This document shows, in pieces, positions 45,501 to 56,060 of a DNA stretch of 64,000 nt. A program made the translations under genes and the position numbers. The notes under the pieces are model-generated. The model saw nothing but the letters and a program-made list of their open reading frames with translations. It was not told where the DNA came from and did no database searches. The DNA is from Streptosporangium sp. NBC_01756 (GTDB lineage Bacteria; Actinomycetota; Actinomycetes; Streptosporangiales; Streptosporangiaceae). Numbering within the stretch: the stretch's first letter is position 1; each line of letters opens with the position of its first letter. The stretch lies in contig NZ_CP109130.1 in the NCBI RefSeq assembly GCF_035917975.1, positions 5,518,001 through 5,582,000 of the forward strand. Direction: 5' to 3'.

Positions 45501-47959
45501 CCCTTGGGGAGCTGCATCCTGGCCAGCCCGGCCAGCTGCCGTCCGGGCCCGCACTCCACCAGCAGCGGAGGCGTGTCGCCGTGCGCGGCGAACAGCCCGG
45601 CCACGCAGGCGCCGAACCGGACGGGCTGCCGCAGGTGGCCGGCCCAGTACGCCGGGTCCGTCGCCTGCTCGGCGGTGATGAGCTCACCGGTGACGTTGGA
45701 CCAGAACGGCAGGCTCGGCGCCTGCCGGGGCACCGACGCGACCAGCTCGGTGAACTCCGCGAGGATCGGCTCCATCATCGGAGAGTGGAACGCGTGTGAG
45801 GTACGCAGGGCCTTGCAGCCCACCTTCTCGGCCTTCAGCGCCTCGGCGAACGCCTCGATCGCGTCCGCGGAGCCGGCCACCACGCAGGTGCCCGGTCCGT
45901 TGACGGTCGCCACCGACACTCCGTCCGGCAGCCGGCCGGCCAGTGCCGACTCGTCCCGCTGGACGGCGAGCATCGCGCCCGGCGGCATCGACTGCATCAG
46001 CGCGCCCCGGGCGGCGACCAGTCGCACCGCGTCGGCCAGGGTGAAGACTCCGGCGACGGTCGCGGCGACGTACTCGCCGATGGAGTGGCCGATCATCGCG
46101 GCCGGCCGTACTCCCCAGCTCTGCCAGAGCCGGGCCAGCGCGTACTCCACGGTGAACAGCGCCGGCTGGGTGTAGCGCGTCTGCCGGAGCGTCTCGTCGG
46201 CGCCGGGCGCGGTGCCGAACATCAGCTCGCGCAGGTCGAGGCCGAGAGTCCCGGTGAGCAGGTCCGCGCACTCGTCGACCGCGGCGGCGAACACCGGTTC
46301 CGTCCGGTACAGCTCCGCACCCATGCCGGCGTACTGCGCGCCCTGCCCGGAGAACAGGAAGGCCACCGCCGGCGGGGTCGTACCGGCCTCGCCCTTACGG
46401 CGGCGCTTGCGGTCCCGCAGCGCGGTCACCGCGTCGGCGGGACCGGTGGCCGCCACCGCGGCCCGGTGGGAGTACTCCATCCGGCCGGTCCGCAGCGTGT
46501 GGGCCACGTCGGTGAGGTCGAGGTCCCCGTGCGCCTCCAAGTACCCGGCGAGCCGGTCCAGCGCCGTGTCCAGCGCGGTGGCGGTCTTGGCGGACACCTG
46601 CAGCAGGTGCGCGGGCCGCTGGGGAAGGGGCTCCGCGTCGACGCGCGGCGCCTCCTCCAGGATCAGGTGCGCGTTGGTGCCGCCGATGCCGAAGGAGCTC
46701 ACTCCGGCGCGCCGGGGACCGCCGTCCGTCTCCCACTTGCTGAGCGTGGCGGCCACGTAGAACGGGGTCTCGGCGAAGTCGATCGCCGGGTTGGGGCGTT
46801 CGTAGTTGATCGTCGGCGGGATGAGCCCGTGCTCCAGCGCCAGCACCGCCTTGATCACGCTGATGATGCCCGCGGCCTGACTGAGATGGCCGATGTTGGA
46901 CTTCACCGAACCGATGCCGCACCAGCCGCGGTCCCGCGTGCCCTGCGCGTACACCGCGGACAGGGCGGCGACCTCGATCGGGTCGCCCATCGCGGTGCCC
47001 GTGCCGTGCGCCTCGACGTAGCCGATGCTGCGCGGGTCGATCCCGGCCGCCCCGACCGCCTGCGCCACCGCGGCGGCCTGTCCGTCGACGCTGGGCGCGG
47101 AGAAGCCGACCTTCCCGGCGCCGTCGTTGTTGATCGCGTTGCCCCGCACCACGGCGTGGATGTGGTCGCCGTCGGCGATGGCGTCCTCAAGCCGCTTCAG
47201 TACGGCGACGCCGACCCCGCTGCCCCAGACGGTGCCGTTCGCGTCGGCGTCGAACGGGCGGCAGTGCCCTTCGGGGGAGGTGAACCCCTCCACCCCGATG
47301 TATCCGGTCGCCGGCGGGTGCTCCACGTTCACGCCGCCCGCCAGGGCCATGTCGCACTCGCCGCCGCGCAGCGCCTCGCAGGCCAGGTGGAGCGCGACCA
47401 GCGACGTGGAGCAGGCGGTGTGGACGGTCAGGCTGGGCCCGCGCAGGTTCAGCCGGTACGACACGGTGGTGGCCACGTAGTTCGGCGAGTTGGCGGTGGC
47501 CAGGCCGATGCCGTGGCGGGTCTCCCACACCCGCTCGTTGCGGGCCAGGTTCTCCCACAGGTACTGGTTGCCCCCGGTGCCGGCGTACACGCCGATGGTG
47601 CCGTCGTAGCGTCCGGGATCGGTCCCGGAGTCGTTCAGCGCGGTGTAGCACGTCTCCAGGAACAGCCGGTGCTGCGGGTTGAGGATCTCCGCCTCGCGCG
47701 CGGTCAGCCCGAACAGCCCGGCGTCGAACTGGTCGTACCCCTCGACGTAGGGGGCCTTCGACACCCAGCTCGGGTCGTCGACGTCCTCCTCGGCCACCCC
47801 CCTGGCCAGCTGCTCCTCCCGGGTGAAGGTGGTGATCGACTCGACCCCGTCGACCAGGTTGCGCCAGAACTCGTCGAGGTCGGCCGCGCCCGGCACCCGG
47901 GCGGCCATCCCCACGATGGCGATCGGCTCGACGCCCTCGTCGGCGACGTCACTGGTCAT
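42581..47959 (-). CDS. Type I PKS module KS-AT-KR-DH-T
   Basis: A 1792-residue module. KS (about 15-440; [21 protein letters not shown]), AT (about 540-850; [10 protein letters not shown] near 623, HAFH near 721, the malonyl-CoA type), KR (about 1000-1330; ITGGVGGIG near 1119 and Tyr in VDYCAANG near 1277), DH fold (about 1350-1640; [13 protein letters not shown] near 1368 with His but the Gly shifted by one, Asp in NPALLDVA near 1529) and T (about 1690-1770, LGGNSLIA). The DH follows the KR, opposite to the usual cis-AT order, and its second motif lacks Gln/His. It may add one malonyl unit, reduced and possibly dehydrated. The start ATG overlaps the preceding gene by 11 bases and has AGGAG upstream. 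Confidence 0.9.
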   Translation of the reverse strand: MTSDVADEGVEPIAIVGMAARVPGAADLDEFWRNLVDGVESITTFTREEQLARGVAEEDVDDPSWVSKAPYVEGYDQFDAGLFGLTAREAEILNPQHRLFLETCYTALNDSGTDPGRYDGTIGVYAGTGGNQYLWENLARNERVWETRHGIGLATANSPNYVATTVSYRLNLRGPSLTVHTACSTSLVALHLACEALRGGECDMALAGGVNVEHPPATGYIGVEGFTSPEGHCRPFDADANGTVWGSGVGVAVLKRLEDAIADGDHIHAVVRGNAINNDGAGKVGFSAPSVDGQAAAVAQAVGAAGIDPRSIGYVEAHGTGTAMGDPIEVAALSAVYAQGTRDRGWCGIGSVKSNIGHLSQAAGIISVIKAVLALEHGLIPPTINYERPNPAIDFAETPFYVAATLSKWETDGGPRRAGVSSFGIGGTNAHLILEEAPRVDAEPLPQRPAHLLQVSAKTATALDTALDRLAGYLEAHGDLDLTDVAHTLRTGRMEYSHRAAVAATGPADAVTALRDRKRRRKGEAGTTPPAVAFLFSGQGAQYAGMGAELYRTEPVFAAAVDECADLLTGTLGLDLRELMFGTAPGADETLRQTRYTQPALFTVEYALARLWQSWGVRPAAMIGHSIGEYVAATVAGVFTLADAVRLVAARGALMQSMPPGAMLAVQRDESALAGRLPDGVSVATVNGPGTCVVAGSADAIEAFAEALKAEKVGCKALRTSHAFHSPMMEPILAEFTELVASVPRQAPSLPFWSNVTGELITAEQATDPAYWAGHLRQPVRFGACVAGLFAAHGDTPPLLVECGPGRQLAGLARMQLPKGAAAPLPSMPGSGERAGDTATVYDAAGTLWAAGVPLGAGFGAAGRRVPLPAYPFERRRYWIDADPADQAAAAPVRRRGPLPLADWFAVPTWRQAAPDLRRADLGDCVVLADGPRGRELVTELRARGVTVRVAGPGDHGAVLAEGVPARIVHALALDGLPADGGITATWDAQERGFFSLLDLVQALAGAGAADGIHLDVVSSGTSDAQGPLLRPEHATIAGIARVVPLEVPGLTVRHIDADPEAGAAQTADLVSELLRPADEAEVALRAGRRWVTDYTQVSVGEEAAGTPVVRDGGRYLITGGVGGIGITLAEDFARRARARLALLSRAGLPPRDEWDTHLTVHGGADRTGRAILAIRRMEQAGAQVLVLAADVTDPAELGAARTRIEAEFGGLDGIVHAAGLPGGGMAEVKDRAAATAVLAPKIAGTLALAQVFGDLPLDWVALCSSVTSVVGGFGQVDYCAANGFLDAYARSAHGWRAPVVSQNWGGWTEVGMAVEVSAPDGFRAARGGVAGAMDHPVLSTRVTGQDGEAECHGLVSAGTHWLLDEHRIGEVPVVPGTGHLEAARAAVAVCLPAPDADHVVELRDVAFLEPFSVPDGSTAQYRVELTGSPDGVEFGVVSRTAGRSATHVRGSAAWVRPGPAAATDAPSIVARCRPRSTEHETGRTSMLAFGPRWDALGEHHVGRDEELARIVAPEAALADLERWVLNPALLDVATAFGEGRGEGSYLPLSYGRVLVRGPLPARFWSHLRYADGGDDVVSADLTLFDEDGRVLVEIGDFVLRRVDRDAVTGDLAAPGGTGAATTLPAGPATDGIAPVDGAEAFRRVLAARLGSQVVINPLPVAELLDRVRARTTDIHAGDGETGGAGEDTAADGDHAVPRTELEATIARVWSDGLGVSRVGIDDDFFELGGNSLIAVQLIASLRKAVGVKLPMRSLFESPTVAELAAVVERLRAAGEAEQTRPATTIPKLDRK

Positions 47960-50900
47960 GGTCGTTCTCCTGTCCGGTGGTGCTGTTGACGCGTCGTGGG
48001 CGTCGGGTACGGTTGCGCCTCGCCTCGCCTCGCGAGACGGCGCGGGCAAGCTCCGAGTCCCCGGTCGGGGGGGCGCCTGCGGGACCGCTCACCTGGGCGT
48101 CCAGGTGGGCGGCGAAGGCACGGATGTTCGGGTAGCGGAACAGGTCCACCATCCGCAGCTCACGGTCGAGCCGGACGCACAGGCGGGCGTGCACGGCGGC
48201 GAGCGCCAGTGAGTGACCGCCGATGTCGAAGAAGTTGTCGTCGGGGCCGACGGTGTCCTGTTCCAGGACCTCCCGCCAGATCGCGGCGACCAGCTGTTCG
48301 GTGGCGCTCGACCCGCTCCCGGAGCTCGGGGGCGGCGCATGCGGTTCGGCGATCCGCATGGCGCCGGGCGCGGCGTCCGGCGTGACCCGTCCGGGCAGGA
48401 CGACCTCGCCCACCGGGGTGGCCGGATCGGCGGCCAGCGCGCCGACCAGGGCGACGTAGTCGGCGAGCATCGCGTCGACCCTGGCGGCGTCGAACAGGTC
48501 GGGGTTGTAGACGACCTCGACGCAGAACCGGCCGGCCCGCTCCGTCACGTACACGGTCATGTCGAACGGGGATCCGGGCTTGGCGACCTCGACCGTCTCG
48601 CCGCTCACCCCGGGCAGCTCCAGCCGGGGCCGCGTCAGGTTCAGCACGTTGAACATGATCTGCACCAACGGGGCGCGGGACGGGTCCCGCCGGATGCCGA
48701 GCCTCTCGACCACGCGCTCCAGCGGAGCGGCCGGGTGGGCGGCGACGTCCAGCAGTTCGCGGGTGCACCGCCGTACCTGGGTGGCGAAGTCGGTGCCGTC
48801 GTCCGAGCGCAGCCGCAGCGGGACCATGTCGATGAAGAACCCGACCAGGTCGTCGAAGGCGGCCACCCGCCGGTCGGCGACGACCGCGCCGATGACGTGG
48901 TCGTCGCCGCCGGTGAGCCGGTGGAGCAGCCGGCCGAGCCCGGCCAGCAGCACCCCCGCCGGGGTCGCGCCGAGGCCGGCGGCGAGCGCGCGGACCGCGG
49001 CGTCAGCGCCGGGCGGCAGGACCACGTGGGCCTCGGCGCCCCGGTAGGTCTGCACGGCCGGGCGGGGCCGGTCACGGGGCAGGTCCAGCACGGTGGGCGC
49101 CTGGTCCAGATGCCCGGCCCACCAGGCCAGGTCCGAGTCCCCGTCGCGCTCGTCCCGCTCGGCCCGCCAGACGGCGTAGTCGGCGTACGACGCCCGCAGC
49201 GGCACCAGGTCCGGCTCCCGGCCGGCGACGGCGGCCGCGTAGCAGGCGGAGAGATCGGTGTAGAGCGCGTCCCGGGACCAGCCGTCGAACACCGCGTGGT
49301 GCAGGGTCAGCGCCAGCACGTGCTCGTCGGGGCCCAGCACGTACAGCCAGGCCCGCCAGGGAGGACCGCCCGCCAGGTCGAACGGCGCGGACGCACCGGC
49401 CGCCAGCCGGGTGTGCAGCTGCGCGTCCCGCTGCGCCCGGCCGTACCCGCGCAGGTCGACCACGGTCAGCTCCACCTCGCCGGGCGGCTCGCAGACGGCG
49501 TACGGTACCCCGGCCGTCTGCCGGATCCGCCAGCGCAGCACGGCGTGCCGGTCGGCGACGGCCCGCAGCGCCGCCCGCAGCGCCGGCACCTCCAGGGGGC
49601 CGCGCAGCGTCTCGGCCAGGGCGATGTTGTACGGCGCGGCCTCGGGCGCCAACTGGTCCAGGAACCACAGGCGGCGCTGCGGCGGCGCCAGGGTCGGCGG
49701 GTGGCCGAGGGAGAGCTCCGGACCCCGCAGCCGGGCGGCCCTGTCGAACCGCCCGGCGATCTCCGGCAGGGTACGGCCGGCGAACACGTCGTCCACCGTC
49801 ACGTCCAGGCCCAGCTCGTCGCGGACGGCGGCGACCAGCCGCATCGCGGTGATCGAGTCACCGCCGCCGGCGAAGAAGTCGGCGCCGACGCCCAGGCGCC
49901 GCCACACCGCCGCGAGCGCGCGTTCGGTGGCGGTCTCCCCCTGAGGCGAGTCCTGGGGTGAGCCGTCGGCCGGGCGCCCCTGGGCGGCGAGTTCCCGCAG
50001 CCTGGCCCGGTCCACCTTGCCGGAGGTGTTGAGCGGCAGTCCGGGCAGGCGCAGCACCCGTCCGGGCAGCATCGCCGCGGTCAGCCGCGAAGCGGCGTAA
50101 CCGGTGTCGGCCGGGGCGTCCTCCGGGGTGAGGAACGCGACCAGCTCCAAGCCTCCGCCGGGCCCCGGCACCGCCTCCACGGCCGTCTGCGCGACCGCCG
50201 GGTGTTCCCGCAGCACGGCCGCGATCTCGCCGAGCTCGATCCGCTGCCCGCGGATCTTGATCTGCCCGTCGCGGCGTCCCAGGTAGACGAGCTGCCCGTC
50301 GTCGGCGTAACGCACCATGTCCCCGGTCCGGTAGAGCCGCGCGCCCGCCTCGCCGGAGAACGGGTCGGGCACGAACACTCCGGCGGTCAGCGCGGGCCTG
50401 CCCAGGTAGCCCCGGGTGATGCCGGGGCCGCCGATCAGCAGCTCGCCCTCGGCCCCCGGCTCGACCGGGCGGAGCCGGTCGTCGACGACGTAGCAGCGGT
50501 TGCCGTGCGTCGGAAGGCCGAGCGTGACCGGCGTGGTCTGCGGTGCGGTCAGCTCGCCGGCGACGGGCGCCACCGTGGTCTCGGTGGGTCCGTAGGTGTT
50601 GACGAACCGGCGGCCCGCCGTCGCCCACCGGTCGACCAGCTCGGCCGGCACCACGTCGCCGCCGCACATCACCGTCCGCCAGCCGGGCAGCGCGGCCGGG
50701 TCCAGCAGGGACAGCACGGCCGGGGTGAGTATTCCCCAGGTGACCCGGTGCTCGGTGATGAACCGCTGCAGCCGCGCGGGGTCGGTGCGGTCGGTCTCAG
50801 CGGCCAGCTGCACCGACCCGCCCACGGACAGCGGCACGAACAGGTCGATGATGGAGGCGTCGAATCCGAGGGAGGAGAAGCCCAGCGCGCGGGTGTCCTG

Positions 50901-51482
50901 CCTGGCCCCGGTGTGCGCGGCCCAGGTGACGACGTAGGCGGCCAGGTTGCGGTGGGTGACGAGCACGCCCTTGGGGCGGCCGGTGGAACCCGAGGTGTAG
51001 ATCACATAGGCGAGGTTGTCCGGTACGGCGGGGCAGGGGGGCACGGCGGACAGGTCGACCGGGCCGACCGGCCCGGGTACGGCGACGCACCGCAGGCCCG
51101 TCTCGCCGACGGCCTCCGCTCCCACCCGATCGCACACCACGATGTCCAGACCGGCGTCGGCGGCCGTGTCCCGCAGCCGCAGCCGCGGGCCGGCCGGATC
51201 CAGCGGCACGTAACAGCCACCGGCCAGCAGGACGCCGAGGAGCGCGACCACCATCGCGGGGCGCCGCTCCAGGCAGACGCCGACCCTGCTCTCCGGCCCG
51301 ACGCCGAGCGCGCCGAGCTCGGCGGCGAGCGCAGTGGCACGGGCGACCAGCTCGCGATAAGTGATCTTCTCGTCCCACTGCTCGACCGCGACGGAGTCCG
51401 GCACGGCGCGGGCCCGCGCCACGATGAGGTCGGCGACGGTCTCCACCGCGGAGCTCGCCGGGTGGGGCAGGCGGGCGTTCAT
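47949..51482 (-). CDS. NRPS A-T-C-T protein
   Basis: A 1177-residue protein: A (about 20-520; YVIYTSGSTGRPKG near 160, NTYGPTE near 297), T1 (Ser in GGGDSITA near 541), C (HHAVFDG near 729) and T2 (IGGHSLALA near 1090). The A pocket reads tentatively D-A-I-L-M-G-T-V-A, which has no clear match; a branched hydrophobic residue is possible. Two carrier domains share one A domain, so T2 must be loaded in trans, or A loads both, or T2 receives the condensed product. ATG start overlaps the LanB stop (ATGA). The C-terminal ~35 residues (RRNRTRRPRR) are basic and may be a docking tail to the PKS. Confidence 0.9.
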   Translation of the reverse strand: MNARLPHPASSAVETVADLIVARARAVPDSVAVEQWDEKITYRELVARATALAAELGALGVGPESRVGVCLERRPAMVVALLGVLLAGGCYVPLDPAGPRLRLRDTAADAGLDIVVCDRVGAEAVGETGLRCVAVPGPVGPVDLSAVPPCPAVPDNLAYVIYTSGSTGRPKGVLVTHRNLAAYVVTWAAHTGARQDTRALGFSSLGFDASIIDLFVPLSVGGSVQLAAETDRTDPARLQRFITEHRVTWGILTPAVLSLLDPAALPGWRTVMCGGDVVPAELVDRWATAGRRFVNTYGPTETTVAPVAGELTAPQTTPVTLGLPTHGNRCYVVDDRLRPVEPGAEGELLIGGPGITRGYLGRPALTAGVFVPDPFSGEAGARLYRTGDMVRYADDGQLVYLGRRDGQIKIRGQRIELGEIAAVLREHPAVAQTAVEAVPGPGGGLELVAFLTPEDAPADTGYAASRLTAAMLPGRVLRLPGLPLNTSGKVDRARLRELAAQGRPADGSPQDSPQGETATERALAAVWRRLGVGADFFAGGGDSITAMRLVAAVRDELGLDVTVDDVFAGRTLPEIAGRFDRAARLRGPELSLGHPPTLAPPQRRLWFLDQLAPEAAPYNIALAETLRGPLEVPALRAALRAVADRHAVLRWRIRQTAGVPYAVCEPPGEVELTVVDLRGYGRAQRDAQLHTRLAAGASAPFDLAGGPPWRAWLYVLGPDEHVLALTLHHAVFDGWSRDALYTDLSACYAAAVAGREPDLVPLRASYADYAVWRAERDERDGDSDLAWWAGHLDQAPTVLDLPRDRPRPAVQTYRGAEAHVVLPPGADAAVRALAAGLGATPAGVLLAGLGRLLHRLTGGDDHVIGAVVADRRVAAFDDLVGFFIDMVPLRLRSDDGTDFATQVRRCTRELLDVAAHPAAPLERVVERLGIRRDPSRAPLVQIMFNVLNLTRPRLELPGVSGETVEVAKPGSPFDMTVYVTERAGRFCVEVVYNPDLFDAARVDAMLADYVALVGALAADPATPVGEVVLPGRVTPDAAPGAMRIAEPHAPPPSSGSGSSATEQLVAAIWREVLEQDTVGPDDNFFDIGGHSLALAAVHARLCVRLDRELRMVDLFRYPNIRAFAAHLDAQVSGPAGAPPTGDSELARAVSRGEARRNRTRRPRRVNSTTGQENDHDQ

Positions 51483-53782
51483 CGTGCACCGCCTGCGGGG
51501 GTGGGGTCGGTGATCTGCAGGCGGAGTTCGCTGAAGTAGCGGTTGCCGTGGTGGTCGGGTACCCAGGCCTGGTCGGGGGTGGGGAGGGCTTCGCTGATCA
51601 CCACGGAGGTGTCGGGTCCGGCGGTGCGGAACATGGTGCACAGGGCACCCACGTAGTGGGGGCTGGTGAGGTCGGTGTAGCAGGGTTTCACTTCGGTGCC
51701 GATCTTGACGAAGATCTGGTCGGGCAGGTTGAGGCGGTGCTGCCAGGCGCGGGTGGCGAGGTAGCGTTCGCGTTCTTTGGTGATGTCGGCCAGTCCGGTC
51801 TCGGCGACGGTGGTGCGCCAGGTTTCGCGGGCGATGGTGAGCCGGTCGATGGTGATGCGGGGGATGTGCGGGGCGGGCACGGTGAGCTTGAACGCGTCCA
51901 CGGCGAGCCCGTTGAGCATCCCGCCGAACACCTCGATCAGCGGCCACCGGTGTCCGTCGGGTGCGGTGGCGATCAGGGTGCCGTCCTCGTCGGAGACGGT
52001 GACCGCGGTGACCGGCAGCAGCCGGTCGGGGTCGGCGCCCGACGCCGCGGCGAACCCCAGCAGCCGGTCGGTGGTGCCGGTCAGCGATGACGCGACCCGT
52101 CCGGTGTGCCGGGGCCAGGTGTCGGGGTGGAGCAGCCGGACCCGGTGCCGTCCGAGGTCGGCGGTCAGCTCGTCGCGGAGCCGGTCGACCTCGGGGTGCC
52201 AGGCCGTGAAGAGATCGCAGTCGAACGTCGGCCACGCCGCGTGCAGCTCGCCGAGGACCACCTGGTAGTCGCCGCGGTTGACGGCGTCGACGTCGGGGGC
52301 GCAGATCTGCAGGTCGGGGCTGTGAATCCGGGCACCGGACCAGCCGGGCCGCTCGGCGGGGAAGAGCCGGGCCACGGTCTCGGTCAGGTCGGCGGCGGAC
52401 AGCTGGACGCGGGTGTCGTCCTCCCCCAGACCGAACAGGTCCCCCCAGCGCCGGGTGAACTCCTCGGCGACGGCGTCCGCGGGACGCCGGCCGGTGCCCC
52501 AGAACAGACCCTGGGCCAGCGACACCAGGTCGGCCAGGCTCACCGGGGCGCCGGCGTCCTCCCGCAGGTCGTCGTACAGCTCCCGCAACGCCGCTCCGTA
52601 CGCGTCGGCCAGCGCCACCGTCAGCCAGCGGGCGGTGGTGAGGATGATGGCGAGGGGTGGTGCGAGGTCGTGGAGGAGGGTGGCGCCGATGGTGACGTCG
52701 AGGTCGCGGGTGGTGTCTTCGTAGCAGAGGGTGCGGCCGGCGTACATCTGGCCGTCGCGGCGGCGGGGTGGGGTGCCGGTGAGGGTGGTGAATTCGGTGT
52801 CGAGGGCGGTGAGGGCGGTTTTGAGGGTGTCGGGGTCGCCGGCGGCGGTGGCGACGGTGTCGCGGGCGGCGCGGAGCCGGTCCAGTCCGGTCAGGGCGTG
52901 GTGGCGGAGGTCGGGGTCGCCGATGGTGGTGATGCGTTCGCGTAGGGCGTGTTCGGCGTCGCGGCCGATGGGCAGGGCGGCGTCCCAGGTGATGAGGTCG
53001 CGTTCGACCAGTCGTTGCAGGAGGAGGTAGCCGTCTTCGGGGCGGTCGAGTGCGGTGACGGCTTGGTTGGCGGGGGTGCGTCCGTCGCAGCGGGCCAGGA
53101 GGGCGGCTTCGGGTGCGGTCAGGGGTAGGGGTGGTTGCATGGGGCGCAGGATGTGTCGCCCGTTCAGGGTGAGGTGGGGCAGCAGCGCGGGCGGCCACCA
53201 GCGGCGGATCCGCGGATCCTGGGCGAGGTGATCGGCATAGGCGCTCATGGCCCAGCCTTCGAAGGACACCCGCCGTTCCCGCAGCAGACCGGGCCCGGTA
53301 CGGACCGTCAACGCCGGGGTGGCGCCGGCCGCCGGTGTGCCGTCCGCACCGGTGTTCCCCGCGGTGATCCAGCAGACGGGGCCGAAGAAGCCGATGGTCT
53401 CGTTCTTGGCGCAGTAGCGCTGCCAGTAGCGGATGACGGCGCGTTCACGCTCCCGGCGGCGTACGTTGCGGGTGGCGTCGGGGCCGCCGGCGAGCAGGCC
53501 GTCCAGGGCGACCAGGACGCCGGGGTTCTGCCAGGTGACGGCCTCGCGGAACAGCGGGTCGGCGGCGATCTCGCAGATCTTCCGGGCTCCGGCGGCGATG
53601 GCGTCGGCGAGGGCCTTGTCGAATGCCTCGGCGTCGCCGCGTCCGGCGAGCAGGTCGTCGGCGGCTGTTGCGGCGGCGGGGGAGGCGAAGGCGTCCAGCC
53701 CGTCGGCGGGGAACCCGGTGGTGCGCAGCAGCGCGTCCGGCCAGACCGACCAGCCGGTGCCGCCCAATTCCACCCTCGTCAC
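51479..53782 (-). CDS. Stand-alone lantibiotic-dehydratase (LanB)-like protein
   Basis: A 767-residue protein matching the N-terminal glutamylation region of LanB dehydratases in its large family: N-terminal RTTGFPADGLDAF, the motif RYCAKNETIGFFGP near residue 125 (equivalent to the Arg-rich TPFG segment), and the C-terminal NLPDQIFVKIGTEVKPCYTDL segment. Class I LanBs use glutamyl-tRNA to activate Ser/Thr hydroxyls. No SpaB_C-type elimination domain is seen in either copy. The GTG start overlaps the stop of the TE-fused copy (GTGA) and its stop overlaps the NRPS start (ATGA). It is a tandem duplicate of the following domain, identical in long blocks. No precursor peptide is near. The substrate is therefore probably an NRPS/PKS intermediate, by inference. 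Confidence 0.8.
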   Translation of the reverse strand: MTRVELGGTGWSVWPDALLRTTGFPADGLDAFASPAAATAADDLLAGRGDAEAFDKALADAIAAGARKICEIAADPLFREAVTWQNPGVLVALDGLLAGGPDATRNVRRRERERAVIRYWQRYCAKNETIGFFGPVCWITAGNTGADGTPAAGATPALTVRTGPGLLRERRVSFEGWAMSAYADHLAQDPRIRRWWPPALLPHLTLNGRHILRPMQPPLPLTAPEAALLARCDGRTPANQAVTALDRPEDGYLLLQRLVERDLITWDAALPIGRDAEHALRERITTIGDPDLRHHALTGLDRLRAARDTVATAAGDPDTLKTALTALDTEFTTLTGTPPRRRDGQMYAGRTLCYEDTTRDLDVTIGATLLHDLAPPLAIILTTARWLTVALADAYGAALRELYDDLREDAGAPVSLADLVSLAQGLFWGTGRRPADAVAEEFTRRWGDLFGLGEDDTRVQLSAADLTETVARLFPAERPGWSGARIHSPDLQICAPDVDAVNRGDYQVVLGELHAAWPTFDCDLFTAWHPEVDRLRDELTADLGRHRVRLLHPDTWPRHTGRVASSLTGTTDRLLGFAAASGADPDRLLPVTAVTVSDEDGTLIATAPDGHRWPLIEVFGGMLNGLAVDAFKLTVPAPHIPRITIDRLTIARETWRTTVAETGLADITKERERYLATRAWQHRLNLPDQIFVKIGTEVKPCYTDLTSPHYVGALCTMFRTAGPDTSVVISEALPTPDQAWVPDHHGNRYFSELRLQITDPTPAGGAR

Positions 53783-56060
53783 CGTGCACCGCCTGCGGGG
53801 GTGGGGTCGGTGATCTGCAGGCGGAGTTCGCTGAAGTAGCGGTTGCCGTGGTGGTCGGGTACCCAGGCCTGGTCGGGGGTGGGGAGGGCTTCGCTGATCA
53901 CCACGGAGGTGTCGGGTCCGGCGGTGCGGAACATGGTGCACAGGGCACCCACGTAGTGGGGGCTGGTGAGGTCGGTGTAGCAGGGTTTCACTTCGGTGCC
54001 GATCTTGACGAAGATCTGGTCGGGCAGGTTGAGGCGGTGCTGCCAGGCGCGGGTGGCGAGGTAGCGTTCGCGTTCTTTGGTGATGCCGGCCAGTCCGGTC
54101 TCGGCGACGGTGGTGCGCCAGGTTTCGCGGGCGATGGTGAGCCGGTCGATGGTGATGCGGGGGATGTGCGGGGCGGGCACGGTGAGCTTGAACGCGTCCA
54201 GCAGTTGCATGCCGAGCATCTCGGCGAACACCTCGATCAGCGGCCACCGGTGTCCGTCGGGTGCGGTGGCGATCAGGGTGCCGTCCTCGTCGGAGACGGT
54301 GACCGCGGTGACCGGCAGCAGCCGGTCAGGGTCGGCGCCCCGTGCTCTGTCGATGCCCAGCTGCCGGTCACGGGGCCGGACGAGCCCGTAGCCGGTGCGG
54401 GTGGTGGTGCGCGGATAGTCCTCCGGGTAGAGGATCCGGAGCCGGTCCGGTCCCAGGTCGAAATCGAGGTCGGCGCGGAGCCTGTCGGGGTCGGGATGGA
54501 ACGGGCTGAACAACACGCTGTCGAACGCCGGCCACGCCGGGTGCAGCTCGCCGAGGACCGCCTGGTAGTCGCCGCGGTTGACGGCGTCGACGTCGGGGGC
54601 GCAGATCTGCAGGTCGGGGCTGTGCAGTCGGGCGGTGGACCAGCCGGGCCGCTCGGCGGGGAAGAGCCGGGCCACGGTCTCGGTCAGGTCGGCGGCGGAC
54701 AGCTGGACGCGGGTGCCGCTTTCGGCACCGACCGGCACACTGGTCAGCTCGGCCCACCGCCGGGAGAAGTCGTCCGCCACCGTGCGGAAGGGGTTGTCGC
54801 CGCCGGTGAACAGCAGCCCCTGGGCGAGGTACCACAGGTCGGCCAGGCTCACCGGGGCGCCGGTGTCCTCCTGCAGTTCGGTGTAGAGGTCCCGCAGGAC
54901 GTCCCGGCACGCCGAGTCGACCGCGTGGGTGAGCCAGCGGGCGGTGGTGAGGATGATGGCGAGGGGTGGTGCGAGGTCGTGGAGGAGGGTGGCGCCGATG
55001 GTGACGTCGAGGTCGCGGGTGGTGTCTTCGTAGCAGAGGGTGCGGCCGGCGTACATCTGGCCGTCGCGGCGGCGGGGTGGGGTGCCGGTGAGGGTGGTGA
55101 ATTCGGTGTCGAGGGCGGTGAGGGCGGTTTTGAGGGTGTCGGGGTCGCCGGCGGCGGTGGCGACGGTGTCGCGGGCGGCGCGGAGCCGGTCCAGTCCGGT
55201 CAGGGCGTGGTGGCGGAGGTCGGGGTCGCCGATGGTGGTGATGCGTTCGCGTAGGGCGTGTTCGGCGTCGCGGCCGATGGGCAGGGCGGCGTCCCAGGTG
55301 ATGAGGTCGCGTTCGACCAGTCGTTGCAGGAGGAGGTAGCCGTCTTCGGGGCGGTCGAGTGCGGTGACGGCTTGGTTGGCGGGGGTGCGTCCGTCGCAGC
55401 GGGCCAGGAGGGCGGCTTCGGGTGCGGTCAGGGGCAGGGGTGGTTGCATGGGGCGCAGGACGTGTCGCCCGTTCAGGGTGAGGTGGGGCAGCAGCGCGGG
55501 CGGCCACCAGCGGCGGATCCGCGGATCCTCGGCCAGCTGGTCGGCGTAGGCGGTCACCGCCCAGCTCTCGAAGGACACCCGGCGCTCGCGCAGCAGACCG
55601 GGCCCGGTACGGACGTCCAGCGCCCGATCGGTGTCCGAGCTGATGCCGATCCAGCAGACGGGGCCGAAGAAGCCGATGGTCTCGTTCTTGGCGCAGTAGC
55701 GCTGCCAGTAGCGGATGACGGCGCGTTCACGCTCCCGGCGGCGTACGTTGCGGGTGGCGTCGGGGCCGCCGGCGAGCAGGCCGTCCAGGGCGACCAGGAC
55801 GCCGGGGTTCTGCCAGGTGACGGCCTCGCGGAACAGCGGGTCGGCGGCGATCTCGCAGATCTTCCGGGCTCCGGCCGTGATGGCGTCGGCGAGGGCCTTG
55901 TCGAATGCCTCGGCGTCGCCGCGTCCGGCGAGCAGGTCGTCGGCGGCTGTTGCGGCGGCGGGGGAGGCGAAGGCGTCCAGCCCGTCGGCGGGGAACCCGG
56001 TGGTGCGCAGCAGCGCGTCCGGCCAGACCGACCAGCCGGTGCCGCCCAGCTCCACCCTCG
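51483..56060 (-). repeat. Tandem duplication of the LanB-like coding region with mosaic identity
   Basis: Copy A (51483-53782) and copy B (about 53783-56060) are colinear with offset 2300-2309. Four blocks are almost identical at base level (A coordinates 51483-51900 and 51921-52040; 52229-52415; 52622-53220; 53370-53768), with only a few mismatches each. The stretches between them (52041-52228, 52416-52621, 53221-53369) differ strongly. In the shared blocks the coding strand prefers CTC for Leu and CCC/CCA for Pro more than the flanking genes do. Confidence 0.9.

Noticed and set aside
47949..55507. N-terminal extensions of the NRPS and LanB-like frames (for example 47949-53198 and 51479-54247) and a separate minus-strand frame at 54368-55507
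   Set aside because: The extra parts are His/Arg/Pro-rich readings of the LanB blocks in a wrong frame. The real starts overlap upstream stops (ATGA or GTGA) at 51482 and 53782.
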